Made by a program: the position numbers and the translations under genes. Positions 1 through 8,404 of a stretch of 49,914 bases of DNA are shown piece by piece. The DNA comes from Olsenella phocaeensis. GTDB lineage: Bacteria; Actinomycetota; Coriobacteriia; Coriobacteriales; Atopobiaceae. Each line of letters opens with the position of its first letter. Position 1 is the stretch's first letter. The notes under the pieces were generated by a model. The model saw only the letters and a program-made list of their open reading frames with translations, was not told where the DNA came from and ran no database searches. Location: positions 1,774,598-1,824,511 of the forward strand of contig NZ_LT635494.1 of NCBI RefSeq assembly GCF_900120385.1, read 5' to 3'.

Positions 1-453
1 CGTCGCCACGACGCGCGTCCCCTCGCGCTCGGAGGCGATGGAACAGGCGATGCAGCCCGTCCCGCAGCCAAGCTCGAGCACCTGTGCGGAGTGGCCCGCC
101 GCGACCGCGCGGTCGACGCCCTCGAGGGCCACGTCCACGAGGACCTCGGTCTCGGGCCGCGGTATGAGGACGCCGCGCTCGCAGCGCAGGACTATGTGGC
201 GGAAGGGCATCTCGCCCGTGACGTACTGGAGGGGCTCTCCGGAGCCGCGCCTCACGACCGCATCGTGCATCCCGTCGAGCTCCTCCTGGGTGAGGGGCCG
301 GTCGAAGTTGGTATAGACCTCGACGCGCGAGAGTCCCGTCACGTTGTTGAGCAGCCACTCGGCCGAGAGGCGAGGGTGCTCGTCCCCCTTGCGCTCGAGG
401 TAGCCCGTGGTCCAAGACAGGATCTTGCCCACCGTCCAGGCTTCTTCCGCCAT
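1..453 (-). CDS. prmC: Release factor glutamine methyltransferase PrmC (N-terminal part, cut by window edge)
   Basis: This is the first 151 codons of a minus-strand gene that continues past base 1. PrmC uses S-adenosylmethionine to methylate the Gln of the GGQ motif in peptide chain release factors. The visible part holds the helical N-terminal substrate-binding domain (about residues 1-90), an IPRPETE segment, and the start of the methyltransferase fold with the SAM-binding motif LELGCGTGC near residue 135. The catalytic NPPY motif would lie beyond the edge. The start is an ATG at 453, following the AAGGAC-like sequence CTTGAGAGGAAGGACG. It lies 75 bp downstream of prfA on the same strand, the usual prfA-prmC pairing of enzyme and substrate. 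Confidence 0.93.
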   Translation of the reverse strand, partial: MAEEAWTVGKILSWTTGYLERKGDEHPRLSAEWLLNNVTGLSRVEVYTNFDRPLTQEELDGMHDAVVRRGSGEPLQYVTGEMPFRHIVLRCERGVLIPRPETEVLVDVALEGVDRAVAAGHSAQVLELGCGTGCIACSIASEREGTRVVAT

Positions 454-528
454 CGTCCTTCCTCTCAAGACGGGCGTGGCGCCGACCCTGCCGACGCCAC
501 GCGAACCCAATTCCTGTTCCTTGCCCCG

Positions 529-1596
529 TCACACCGCCTGGGCGAGCTTCTCCGCACGCTCCGCCGCCGCGAGGGCGTCGATCACGCTGGGCAGGGTGTC
601 GCCCAGGAGCACGCCGTTGTAGGTCCCGTTGAAGCCGATGCGGTGGTCGGTCACGCGGTCCTGCGGCTGGTTGTAGGTGCGAATCTTCTCGGAGCGGTTG
701 CCATGGCCGATCTGAGCGAGACGCGAGGCACCCTGCTCCGCCTGCTGCTTCTCGAGCTCCATCTCGTAGAGGCGAGCGCGCAGCATCTGCATGCAGACCT
801 CACGGTTCTGGATCTGGGAGCGCTGGTCCTGGGACTGCACCACGGTGTTGGTGGGCAGGTGCGTGATGCGCACGGCGGAGTAGGTCGTGTTGACGCCCTG
901 GCCACCGGGACCCGACGCGCAATAGGTGTCGATCCTCAGGTCCTCCTGGGAGATCTGGATGTCGATCTCGTCTGCCTCGGGAAGGACGGCGACGGTCGCC
1001 GTGGAGGTCTGGATGCGCCCCTGGCTCTCGGTCTTGGGGATGCGCTGCACGCGGTGGACTCCGCTCTCGTACTTCATGACGGAGTAGACCTTGTCGCCCG
1101 TGACCTTGAACTCGATGGTCTTGAAGCCACCTGCCTCGGAGGGGCTGGACGAGAGGACCTCGACCTTCCACTTGCGGGCGGAGGCGAAGCGCTCGTACAT
1201 GTTGAAGAGGTCGCCCGCGAAGATGCCGGCCTCGTCGCCACCCACGCCCGCACGAATCTCGACGATGGTGTCCTTCTCGTCGTTGGGGTCGCCGGGAATC
1301 AGCATGACCTTGATCTGGTCCTCGAGCCTGGGCAGCTTTGCCTCGTTGGACGAGATGTCGTCCTGGAGCATCTCCTTCTCGTCAGTGTCCGCGGCGTCGT
1401 GCAGCATCTCCTTGGCGACCTCGATGTCGTCGAGCGCCTGCACGTACTCGCGGGCCTTCGCCACGAGCTCGGCCTGGTTGGCATGCTCCTTGGCGATGCG
1501 CGCGTACTCCTTGGGGTTCGAGACGACGTCGGGATCGACCATCCTCTTCTCGAGCTCCTCGTACGCGGCGATGAGCTTCTCTAGCTTGTCTCGCAT
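529..1596 (-). CDS. prfA: Peptide chain release factor 1
   Basis: RF1 recognises UAA and UAG stop codons in the ribosomal A site and triggers hydrolysis of peptidyl-tRNA. The 355-residue length is normal for RF1. The N-terminal half is the helical domain, followed by the class I release factor signature with GPGGQGVN near residues 229-236, whose GGQ loop reaches the peptidyl transferase centre. Assignment to RF1 rather than RF2 rests on overall sequence and on the absence of a programmed frameshift. The start is an ATG at 1596 preceded by an AAGGAG-like sequence (GTGCAAGGAGTGACACC). The modifying enzyme gene prmC lies directly downstream. Confidence 0.96.
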   Translation of the reverse strand: MRDKLEKLIAAYEELEKRMVDPDVVSNPKEYARIAKEHANQAELVAKAREYVQALDDIEVAKEMLHDAADTDEKEMLQDDISSNEAKLPRLEDQIKVMLIPGDPNDEKDTIVEIRAGVGGDEAGIFAGDLFNMYERFASARKWKVEVLSSSPSEAGGFKTIEFKVTGDKVYSVMKYESGVHRVQRIPKTESQGRIQTSTATVAVLPEADEIDIQISQEDLRIDTYCASGPGGQGVNTTYSAVRITHLPTNTVVQSQDQRSQIQNREVCMQMLRARLYEMELEKQQAEQGASRLAQIGHGNRSEKIRTYNQPQDRVTDHRIGFNGTYNGVLLGDTLPSVIDALAAAERAEKLAQAV

Positions 1597-1787
1597 GGTG
1601 TCACTCCTTGCACGCGCCGCGGCGCAGCCCGCCAGGGCGAATCGTTCGTGTTCAGCGATACGAAGTCTACCACCGCAAACCCGCGGCTATTCCGCCGGGC
1701 GTCCCGTCCCACGCTGCGCACACGATGCCATCGCTGGCAGCCCTGTGGCAGACTGGGGAGGAAGCGGGCTCGAGGGCGGGAGGCGCG

Positions 1788-3155
1788 ATGGACGAGGACG
1801 GCCGCGGGAGGCTCCGCCCCGAAGGCGGGGAGGCAGATGGGAGGGACGCGGATGCTGAGGCCCAGAAGACCGCACTCCAGCCCACCGTCGCCAACGCGCG
1901 GGCGAGGGCCGGCGGACGCGATGGGGCGGGCGAGGGGTCTCTCCCCCGCCCCGAGGACGGCCTAGTCGCCCGGGCCGGGGCAGGCGCCGCCCGAGCGGGC
2001 GCCCTTCTTGCCGCACATCGCCTGGCCACTCTCCTGACCGGCGCCGCCATCGCGCTCCTCGTGGTGGTGGGGACGCTGCTGAGTCCTGTCATGGCAGGCA
2101 CTCCCGACGCCACGCGCGTGAGGGCCGACGCGCTCGCGCACACGCCCGTCCCCACGCACGACGGGGGACCCTGGAACCATGACGGCGTTCTCATTGCCAC
2201 GGACGCGCAGCTCAGGGAGAAGTCGACCGAAGCGTCTGGGGGCATCTCCGCCCGCACCACCGTGACCTACTCGGACGGGAGTGTCGAGGCGAGCTGGGAT
2301 GCCATCCTGCTCTACCAGAGGTCCGACGGGTCATGGGAGCTGGAGTCCATCGACGTCCCCCAAGCCGCGAGCTGGAGGCCGACCTCCGGCCCCGACCATC
2401 AGAAGCTGCTCGCGTCCCTGGAAGCGCTCCTCACCCGCGCCGAGGCGAGGCTCGACTCGCAGGGCGACGACGGGGAAGAGAGCCTCGCCAACCTGTACCG
2501 GGACTGCGAGGCCAGCGTCACCAACGACGAGCTCGACGTCGCGGCACGCCTCGACAAGATGACCGTCCGCTGCAGCAAGCAGGAGGGCTTCGCCTCGCGA
2601 AACTGCGACCTGAGCCTGACCCTGCGCTTCGTCACGGCAAGCGGCGTCTGGGAGCTCACCGACGTCAGCGTGAGCGACGGGGCGAAGGAGCTGGGATACG
2701 AGCCGCTCAAGGGCAGCTGGTCCGGCAGCTTCCGAACCCAGTCGTCGAGCGGACACAAGTGCCTGTCCGGACGGGACGCCGGGCTTCGGCTAAGCATCGA
2801 CGAGGTCGCGACGAGCGGCGACACCACCATGATCGCAGGCACGTTGGACGGCGTCGCGCACTTCCATCCCGAGCCCGAGCGGGACAGCACGGGCTGCGAC
2901 GGGGACTCCGCGCTCGAGTCCCTGGCCTTCACGGGCACGCTCCAGGACGGCTCCGACGGCCTCGTCTTCGACTGCGAGACCGCGGACGACGTGCGAGGGA
3001 GCGTGAGCTTGAGGCTCGAGTTCGGGAATGCGCAGAACCCCTCCGCCGCGACGGCGACGCTCGTCTCCACCCACGACTACCAAGACAGCTTCCTGCTCGT
3101 CCCCTACCAGAGGACGGCGCGCTACGAGGACGAGTTCGTGCTGAGAAAGGTGTGA
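1788..3155 (+). CDS. Membrane-anchored extracytoplasmic protein of unknown function
   Basis: I do not recognise the family. The 455-residue product has a low-complexity, charged N-terminal segment of about 75 residues, one hydrophobic segment at about 80-103, and then about 350 residues that are probably outside the cell. The extracellular part is Ser/Thr/Asp-rich, repeats YxDGSxEASW-like and GTLxD-like beta-strand motifs, and contains Cys residues that could pair. Two consecutive similar modules are possible. The open frame extends upstream to 1608, but the ATG at 1788 is preceded by GGCGGGAGGCGCG and is the likely start. The gene is transcribed divergently from prfA and converges on the flavoprotein gene at 3204. 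Confidence 0.72.
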   Translation: MDEDGRGRLRPEGGEADGRDADAEAQKTALQPTVANARARAGGRDGAGEGSLPRPEDGLVARAGAGAARAGALLAAHRLATLLTGAAIALLVVVGTLLSPVMAGTPDATRVRADALAHTPVPTHDGGPWNHDGVLIATDAQLREKSTEASGGISARTTVTYSDGSVEASWDAILLYQRSDGSWELESIDVPQAASWRPTSGPDHQKLLASLEALLTRAEARLDSQGDDGEESLANLYRDCEASVTNDELDVAARLDKMTVRCSKQEGFASRNCDLSLTLRFVTASGVWELTDVSVSDGAKELGYEPLKGSWSGSFRTQSSSGHKCLSGRDAGLRLSIDEVATSGDTTMIAGTLDGVAHFHPEPERDSTGCDGDSALESLAFTGTLQDGSDGLVFDCETADDVRGSVSLRLEFGNAQNPSAATATLVSTHDYQDSFLLVPYQRTARYEDEFVLRKV

Positions 3156-3203
3156 CGCCGGGACCCCGACGCCACACCCTCCCACGCCGTCCCTTGGTCC
3201 GTG

Positions 3204-4634
3204 CTACTCGGACGCGAGCCTCTCTCCCATGAGCAGGCCCATCACGCTGGCCATCATGAGGCCGCGGGTCCAGCCACTGGAGTCGCCCAAGCAGTGCAGG
3301 TGGGCGACGTTGGTGTCGAAGTTCTCGTCCATGCCCACGCGGTTGCTGTAGAACTTGAGCTCGGGCGCATAGAGCAGGGTCTCGTCGGCGGCGAAGCCCG
3401 GGACCACCTTGTCCACGGCCTTGATGAACTCGACGATCTCTATCATCGCGCGGTAGGGCATGGCGGCGCTGATGTCTCCCGCCTCGGCGTCGGGCAGGGT
3501 GGGCACCACGTTGGAGCGAGTGAGCTCCTTGGGCCAGGTGCGCTTGCCGTCGAGCAGGTCACCGAAGCGCTGCACCAAGATGTGCCCGGCTCCGAGCATG
3601 TTGCAGAGCTTCCCCACGTTGCGCGCGTACACGATTGGCTGGTCGAAAGGCTTGCGGAAGTTGAACGAGACGAGCACGGCCAGGTTGGTGTTGGGGCTCT
3701 TGCGCTCCTTGTAGCTGTGGCCGTTGACCACTGCGAGGTCGCCGTCGTAGTTCTCCTGGCTCACGAAGCCGCCCGGGTTCTGGCAGAAGGTGCGCACCTT
3801 GTTCCGGAAGGGGTCTGGATAGCCCACGAGCTTGCTCTCGTAGAGCACGCGGTTGACGTCGTCCATGACCTCGTTGCGAACCTCGACGCGCACGCCGAGG
3901 TCGACGGGGCCGGCGGAGTGTGCGATGCCATGGGCCTCGCACATGTCGTCGAACCAGGCGGCGCCACGGCGCCCGGTGGCAACGATCGTCTCGCCCGCCT
4001 CGATGCGGGTCCTGACGCCATGGACGTCGCTCACCACGGCACCCTGGCAGCCACCCCCTTCCACGACGACCTCGTCGCACTCGTGCTGGAAGAGGATATG
4101 CACGCCCCCCTCGACGAGGGTCCGCTCTATGCGGCCATAGATCTCTTGCGCCTTCTCGGTCCCCAGGTGGCGGATGGGGCAGTCGACCAGCTTGAGGCCC
4201 GCCTTGATGGCGCGACGCCGGATGTTGGCGACCTCCTCCGGGTGCTCGAGCCCCTCGATGTGGGGGTCGGCCCCGAAGTCGAGGTAAATCTGGTCGACGC
4301 GTCCGATGGTCTCTTGCGCGAGGCGCTCGCCGATGAGCGTGGGCAGGTCCCCGCCAACCTCGTGGCTCAGCGAGAGCTTGCCGTCAGAGAAGGCGCCGGC
4401 GCCCGAGAAGCCCGTGGTGATGCGGCAGGGCTTGCAGCCCACGCAGTGGCCCGTCTTCTCCTTGGGGCAGGAGCGGCGCTCGACGGGGAGCCCCTTCTCC
4501 ACCATGGTGATGGAACGCGAGTCTCCCTTGCGCAGGAGCCCCAGCGCGGTGAAGATGCCCGCCGGGCCCGCCCCGATGATGAGCACGTCGGTCTTGATGG
4601 TGGCGAGGCCATGCTCGCCGGAAGCTTCGCTCAT
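3204..4634 (-). CDS. FAD-dependent dehydrogenase, COG2509 type
   Basis: This 476-residue flavoprotein starts with a dinucleotide-binding motif, VLIIGAGPAGIF, at about residues 16-27. It then has a Cys-containing segment (CPKEKTGHCVGCKPC at about 60-75) followed by a GFSGAGAFSDGKL stretch typical of the COG2509 family of uncharacterised FAD-dependent dehydrogenases. A second conserved region near the C-terminus (CLGDSSGWTRGLMMA) closes the FAD site. The substrate is not known. The start is the ATG at 4634, which follows GAGAGGAGACGCGC; the open frame upstream of it overlaps rpmE out of frame and is not coding. The gene is separated from rpmE by a strong hairpin terminator, so it is probably its own transcription unit. 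Confidence 0.85.
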   Translation of the reverse strand: MSEASGEHGLATIKTDVLIIGAGPAGIFTALGLLRKGDSRSITMVEKGLPVERRSCPKEKTGHCVGCKPCRITTGFSGAGAFSDGKLSLSHEVGGDLPTLIGERLAQETIGRVDQIYLDFGADPHIEGLEHPEEVANIRRRAIKAGLKLVDCPIRHLGTEKAQEIYGRIERTLVEGGVHILFQHECDEVVVEGGGCQGAVVSDVHGVRTRIEAGETIVATGRRGAAWFDDMCEAHGIAHSAGPVDLGVRVEVRNEVMDDVNRVLYESKLVGYPDPFRNKVRTFCQNPGGFVSQENYDGDLAVVNGHSYKERKSPNTNLAVLVSFNFRKPFDQPIVYARNVGKLCNMLGAGHILVQRFGDLLDGKRTWPKELTRSNVVPTLPDAEAGDISAAMPYRAMIEIVEFIKAVDKVVPGFAADETLLYAPELKFYSNRVGMDENFDTNVAHLHCLGDSSGWTRGLMMASVMGLLMGERLASE

Positions 4635-4676
4635 GCGCGTCTCCTCTCGGGTCTTGTGGCGCCGTCCCCCAACGGC

Positions 4677-4714
4677 ACACAAAAGGAGAGGGACGACCTG
4701 TGCCGTCCCTCTCC
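4677..4714 (-). terminator. Rho-independent terminator after rpmE
   Basis: An 11-bp perfect stem (GGAGAGGGACG at 4685-4695, its complement at 4704-4714) with an 8-base loop is followed on the minus strand by TTTT. It lies 25 bp past the rpmE stop codon and upstream of the flavoprotein gene. Confidence 0.85.
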
Positions 4715-4738
4715 TCCTTTGCTCTGGTCTAGCTGGGG

Positions 4739-5152
4739 TTACTCCGCGGCGGGGGTCTCCTCGGTGGCCTCGACAGGGGCCTCCTCGACGACCTTGGCGG
4801 CGTCGGCGGCAGCCTTCTTCTCGTACTCGGCAGCACGCTTGGCCTTCTCGGCAGCCTTCGCCTCGGCAGCGGCCTTGCGAGCGGCAGCCTGCTCGGCGGC
4901 CTTCTTTGCCTTGGCCTCCTTGGCGGCCTGGGCCTTGGCAAGCTGGGCCGCGGCGGCTCCACCGAACTTGTCGGAGAAGCGCTGGACGCGCCCTCCGGTG
5001 TCGACGAGCTTCTGCTGGCCGGTGTAGAACGGGTGGCACTTGTCACAGAGGTCAAGCGTCATCTCGCTCACCGTGGCGCGGGTCTTCCAGGTGTTGCCGC
5101 AGGTGCAGCGAACGGTGCACTCGACGTACTCGGGATGTATTCCTTGCTTCAT
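4739..5152 (-). CDS. rpmE: Ribosomal protein bL31 with long Ala/Lys-rich C-terminal tail
   Basis: bL31 is a large-subunit protein that bridges the two ribosomal subunits. The first 70 residues are a standard zinc-binding bL31: Cys16, Cys18, Cys36 and Cys39 form the CxC...CxxC site, and the conserved HPFYTG segment follows. Residues ~70-137 are an Ala/Lys/Glu-rich extension predicted to form a long charged helix, ending in an acidic tail. Typical bL31 proteins have 66-90 residues, so the tail nearly doubles the length. The start ATG at 5152 follows AGAAGGAGTCCTG. The gene is monocistronic, is closed by the terminator at 4677-4714 and is divergent from coaX. The zinc-binding form is often replaced by a Cys-less paralogue under zinc limitation, but none is seen here. 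Confidence 0.95.
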   Translation of the reverse strand: MKQGIHPEYVECTVRCTCGNTWKTRATVSEMTLDLCDKCHPFYTGQQKLVDTGGRVQRFSDKFGGAAAAQLAKAQAAKEAKAKKAAEQAAARKAAAEAKAAEKAKRAAEYEKKAAADAAKVVEEAPVEATEETPAAE

Positions 5153-5236
5153 TTCAGGACTCCTTCTTTCGGCCTGGTTTCCGACCAGACAAGGGGTGTC
5201 GAGGCAAACGCCAGGACAATTGAGCCTTGCTAGGTT

Positions 5237-5247
5237 ACCACAGTGGT
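5237..5247. promoter_or_regulatory. Short palindrome between rpmE and coaX
   Basis: ACCAC-A-GTGGT is a perfect 5-1-5 inverted repeat midway in the ~200-bp region separating the divergent rpmE and coaX genes. It could be an operator or a chance event. No cognate regulator is indicated. Confidence 0.25.
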
Positions 5248-5353
5248 CGCATTCTCATACCAAGACTGTGGAAAAGTGGTGCAAGCCCACGCGCGGGGCG
5301 CCCGGTCCCGCCACGCTACACTGGTTGGGCGCAGGCGGATCCGAGGAGGAGAG

Positions 5354-6145
5354 ATGCTGCTCGTCGTTGACGTAGGTAACACCCAGACCACGTTGGGGCT
5401 CTTTGGTCCGGACGACCAGCTCGCCCGCCAATGGCGCATGGCCTCCGACAAGACCGACACCGCCGACGAGCTCCACGAGCGACTCTACGGCTACTTCATG
5501 ATGCTGGGCCGCAGCCTCTCCGAGGTGAACGACGTGGCCATTGCCAGCGTGGTTCCCATCCTCACCCAGGAATGGCTCTACATGATGGGACACGTCCTGG
5601 ATGCCAGGGACGTGCTGCTGGTTGATCCCCGCCGCGACTGCGGCATCGAGGTGGACATGCCCGACCCCACCCAGGTGGGGGCGGACCGCATCGCCAACGC
5701 CGTCGCCGCCCGCGAGGCCTACGGCGATTCGGTCATAGTGGTGGACTTCGGGACCGCGACCAACATCGACGTGGTCGACGCGCGCGGACGCTTCAGGGGC
5801 GGGGCCATCATGCCCGGCCTGCTGCTGAGCGCCGGGGCACTCTTCTCGCACGCGGCGCGCCTCTCGAGCGTCCCCTTGGTGGTGCCCGAACGCGCCCTTG
5901 GCAACAGCACCGAGGCCGCCGTGCAGTCGGGCATCGTGATCGGCGCGGCCGCACAGGCCGAGGGCCTGGTGAGGCGCATCAAGGACGAGCTCGGCGAGCC
6001 CGATGCGACGGTGGTTGGCACGGGAGGGCTCTCGCGCGAGATCGCGAAGGCGACCGACCTCTTCGACGCCCTCGACCCCGACCTCACCATCCGCGGCATC
6101 AAACTCATCTGGGAGCATCGCGCCCGCAAGCGTGCCGTGCGCTAG
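5354..6145 (+). CDS. coaX: Type III pantothenate kinase
   Basis: CoaX phosphorylates pantothenate, the first step of coenzyme A synthesis. Type III enzymes are not feedback inhibited by CoA and need a monovalent cation. The 263-residue protein shows the ASKHA-fold motifs: DVGNTQT at residues 6-12 for the phosphate loop, GADRIANAVAA around residues 104-114, and VVDFGTATNID at about 130-140. Downstream GGAIMPG and GTGGLS segments complete the fold. The start is ATG 5354, preceded by GAGGAGGAGAG. The open frame upstream of it lacks homology. It is followed by a convergent BirA-like gene; coaX and birA are neighbours in many bacteria. Confidence 0.95.
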   Translation: MLLVVDVGNTQTTLGLFGPDDQLARQWRMASDKTDTADELHERLYGYFMMLGRSLSEVNDVAIASVVPILTQEWLYMMGHVLDARDVLLVDPRRDCGIEVDMPDPTQVGADRIANAVAAREAYGDSVIVVDFGTATNIDVVDARGRFRGGAIMPGLLLSAGALFSHAARLSSVPLVVPERALGNSTEAAVQSGIVIGAAAQAEGLVRRIKDELGEPDATVVGTGGLSREIAKATDLFDALDPDLTIRGIKLIWEHRARKRAVR

Positions 6146-6208
6146 GAAGGGCCGTTTGCCCGCAGAGGGCCTGGGGCCCACGCGGGCAGGCCCCCGCCCG
6201 ACAACTGC

Positions 6209-6808
6209 CTACTCGCGGTCGGGCGACCTCAGGAGCGCCTGTTCGGCAGAGAACTCGAGCTCGTGTCCAGACTCGTCCACGACGGTGGCCCGGCCCCAGA
6301 TGTCGAAGCCCGCAAGGCGCCCTCGCGCCATCACGCGCCCGTTGGGATACGTCACCTCGACCTCCCGGCCCATCCTGAGCTCATGGTCGAAGTAGTCGGG
6401 GAGAAACGCCGCCCACGGTCCCCCCGCAGACCTCCCAGCCGCGACATCCCCCTCCCAGGTGGACACGCGCTCGCGCACCGCCCGCTCAATCGCGGCGTCG
6501 TCAGGCATCGCGGCGTCGTCAGGCATCGCGGCGTCGTCAGGCATCGCGGCGTCGTCCCCATCGCCCAAGGTACGCCTTATGGCGAGACGGACGAAGACGC
6601 CCCCGTCGTCGTAGCCGCCGCGACCGTCCAGCTCGAAGGCAGGCCTTCCCGCGGGGACGAGGGCGACGTCCCGCGGCCAGAGCAGACCCGCCTCGGAGTT
6701 CCCCGCATCGACGAGCGCGTCCATCACGCCCAGGCTCGCAACGGCGGGAAGGGCCACCAGGTAGCCCATGGGCACCCTTGGCCTCAGCGTGAGCTCGAGC
6801 TCCCCCAC
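6209..6808 (-). CDS. Degenerate biotin-protein-ligase (BirA)-like protein
   Basis: The 199-residue product resembles the catalytic and C-terminal parts of BirA but is reduced. A segment with GLLWPRDVALVPAGRP (about residues 42-57) matches the WPND region of biotin ligases, and the last 60 residues (GREVEVTYPNGRVMARG...) match the SH3-like C-terminal domain. The N-terminal GRGRxGR biotin-AMP loop and the usual catalytic Lys region are not evident, so ligase activity is doubtful. The centre contains an 18-bp tandem repeat encoding DDAAMP three times. A GTG start at 6808, 10 bp after the folPK stop and behind GGGGGG, is favoured over in-frame starts inside folPK. Location next to coaX fits a birA-derived gene. 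Confidence 0.6.
   Translation of the reverse strand: MGELELTLRPRVPMGYLVALPAVASLGVMDALVDAGNSEAGLLWPRDVALVPAGRPAFELDGRGGYDDGGVFVRLAIRRTLGDGDDAAMPDDAAMPDDAAMPDDAAIERAVRERVSTWEGDVAAGRSAGGPWAAFLPDYFDHELRMGREVEVTYPNGRVMARGRLAGFDIWGRATVVDESGHELEFSAEQALLRSPDRE
6492..6557 (-). repeat. 18-bp tandem repeat inside the BirA-like gene
   Basis: The unit atcgcggcgtcgtcaggc occurs in about 3.5 consecutive, essentially identical copies. It stays in frame and encodes DDAAMP repeats on the minus strand. Such perfect repeats are prone to copy-number change. Confidence 0.85.
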
Positions 6809-6818
6809 GCCAGCCCCC

Positions 6819-8255
6819 CTACTGCCAGTCAAGCTCGCCCAGCTCGCCCACCACATGCCCCACGCGGTCCTCGGGGGCATAGACGGGCACGCCGGCATGC
6901 ATCAGGAAGCGGACGGGGTCGTGCATGAGGTCCTCCATAGGCACCAGGACGTAGTCCCTCTCGCCCAGGTGCGCGTGGGGAAGCGTGAGCTTGCGCCCTG
7001 CGTGCTCCTCGTCCTCGACGAAGACGAGGTCGCAGTCGATGGTCCTGGGGCCGTGACCCGCCTGCTCGGGGTCGCGCACGCGGCCGAGCCTCTCCTCGAC
7101 GCCGAGGAGGGCGTCCATGAGGACGCTGGGGTGCAGCTCGCTGCGAAGCTCGGCCACGGCGTTGGCGACCGGGACCTTGATGCCGTAGGCGGGTTCGGTC
7201 TCGTACACGCGGCTCACCTGCACCACGCAGGTGAGCGGTATCTCGTTGATGAGCGCCACGGCACGGCTCAGGTAGTCCATGCGGTCGCCCACGCTCGAGC
7301 CCAGCGAGACGAAGGCCTGCCGCGCGTCGGCGCGGCTGACCGCCCAGTAGGAGTTGAGCGCCTCGGCCGTGAGGGCCACGTTGTGGACGCGCAGGATGCG
7401 CGCGCCAGACTCGATGGCGCTCAGGCAGATGCCCAGCGTGGCGGCATCGCGGGCTGGGGCGTCCGTCACGCCCGAGACGGCCCCGACCATGCGCTTGCGC
7501 GAGACGGCCGTGAGCACGGGGTATCCCATGGAGACGAGCTTGCGGGTGGCGCGCTGGATCACGACGTCCTGGTCCGCCGCCTTGTCGAAGCCCGGACCGG
7601 GATCGATGCAGATGCGGTCGTGGGCAACGCCCGCACGCATGAGGGAGCGCGCCTGATCGCCCAGGAAGCCCATGATCTCGCGCATGAGGGGGGCCTCCTC
7701 GGGCAGGGTGAAGCGTCGCGCGCTCGCCTGGACGCTGCGGGCCGCCACCGCACGCGCGGGAGTGCTGTCCAGGCGCACGGACTTGCGGCTGGACTGCCCG
7801 TTGCCGCGATTCCAATGCATGACCACGCAGCCGCAGTCGGACTCGGCGGCGACGCGCACCATCTCGGGGTCGATGAAGCCCGTGACGTCGTTGACGATGG
7901 AGGCGCCCAGGCGAACGCAGACCTTGGCCACGGAGGCATGGCGCGTGTCGACCGAGACTATGGCGCTGGGCGCGGCGGCGAGGATGCCCCTGACCACGGG
8001 AACGACGCGCTCGGCCTCCTCGTCGGCAGCCACGGGCTCGTGGCCGGGCCGCGTGGACTCGCCCCCCACGTCGATGATGTCGGCGCCCTCGTCCAGCATG
8101 CGGAGGGCGTGCTCGACCGCGAGCTTGGGGTCGAGGTTCTCTCCCCCGTCCGAGAAGGAGTCGGGGGTGACGTTGAGGATGCCCATGATGCGGGGACGCG
8201 AGAGCGAGATCTCGTGACGGCCGCAACGCCAAAGCGAGTAGTCCTGTCGAAGCAT
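6819..8255 (-). CDS. folP-folK: Dihydropteroate synthase / HPPK fusion
   Basis: This 478-residue protein fuses two consecutive folate-pathway enzymes. Residues ~20-300 are dihydropteroate synthase (the sulfonamide target), with MGILNVTPDSFSDGGE near residues 24-39, DVGGESTRPG, SVDTRHASVA, the late IDPGPGFDK, and RVHNV near the end. Residues ~312-478 are 6-hydroxymethyl-7,8-dihydropterin pyrophosphokinase (VSLGSSVGDR, RVYETEPAYG, GPRTIDCDLVF, LPHAHLGERDYVLVPM). The order DHPS then HPPK is opposite to the common HPPK-DHPS fusion. DHPS contains an extra Arg/Ser-rich stretch after VVMHWNR. The ATG at 8255 follows GGGGAGGACCCGACC. The BirA-like gene starts 10 bp downstream, probably in the same transcript. 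Confidence 0.93.
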   Translation of the reverse strand: MLRQDYSLWRCGRHEISLSRPRIMGILNVTPDSFSDGGENLDPKLAVEHALRMLDEGADIIDVGGESTRPGHEPVAADEEAERVVPVVRGILAAAPSAIVSVDTRHASVAKVCVRLGASIVNDVTGFIDPEMVRVAAESDCGCVVMHWNRGNGQSSRKSVRLDSTPARAVAARSVQASARRFTLPEEAPLMREIMGFLGDQARSLMRAGVAHDRICIDPGPGFDKAADQDVVIQRATRKLVSMGYPVLTAVSRKRMVGAVSGVTDAPARDAATLGICLSAIESGARILRVHNVALTAEALNSYWAVSRADARQAFVSLGSSVGDRMDYLSRAVALINEIPLTCVVQVSRVYETEPAYGIKVPVANAVAELRSELHPSVLMDALLGVEERLGRVRDPEQAGHGPRTIDCDLVFVEDEEHAGRKLTLPHAHLGERDYVLVPMEDLMHDPVRFLMHAGVPVYAPEDRVGHVVGELGELDWQ

Positions 8256-8404
8256 GGGTCGGGTCCTCCCCTAAGGCTGAGGGGGACGCGCCCGCGCCCC
8301 CAGGGTGTTCCTTTGTGATTGTAGCGACTCCCGGCGGCCGGCCTTCCGCTCGGCCTGGCCCGGCGAGTCCCGGAACGGGAATTCCGAGCGAGAGGGGCCA
8401 CGGC

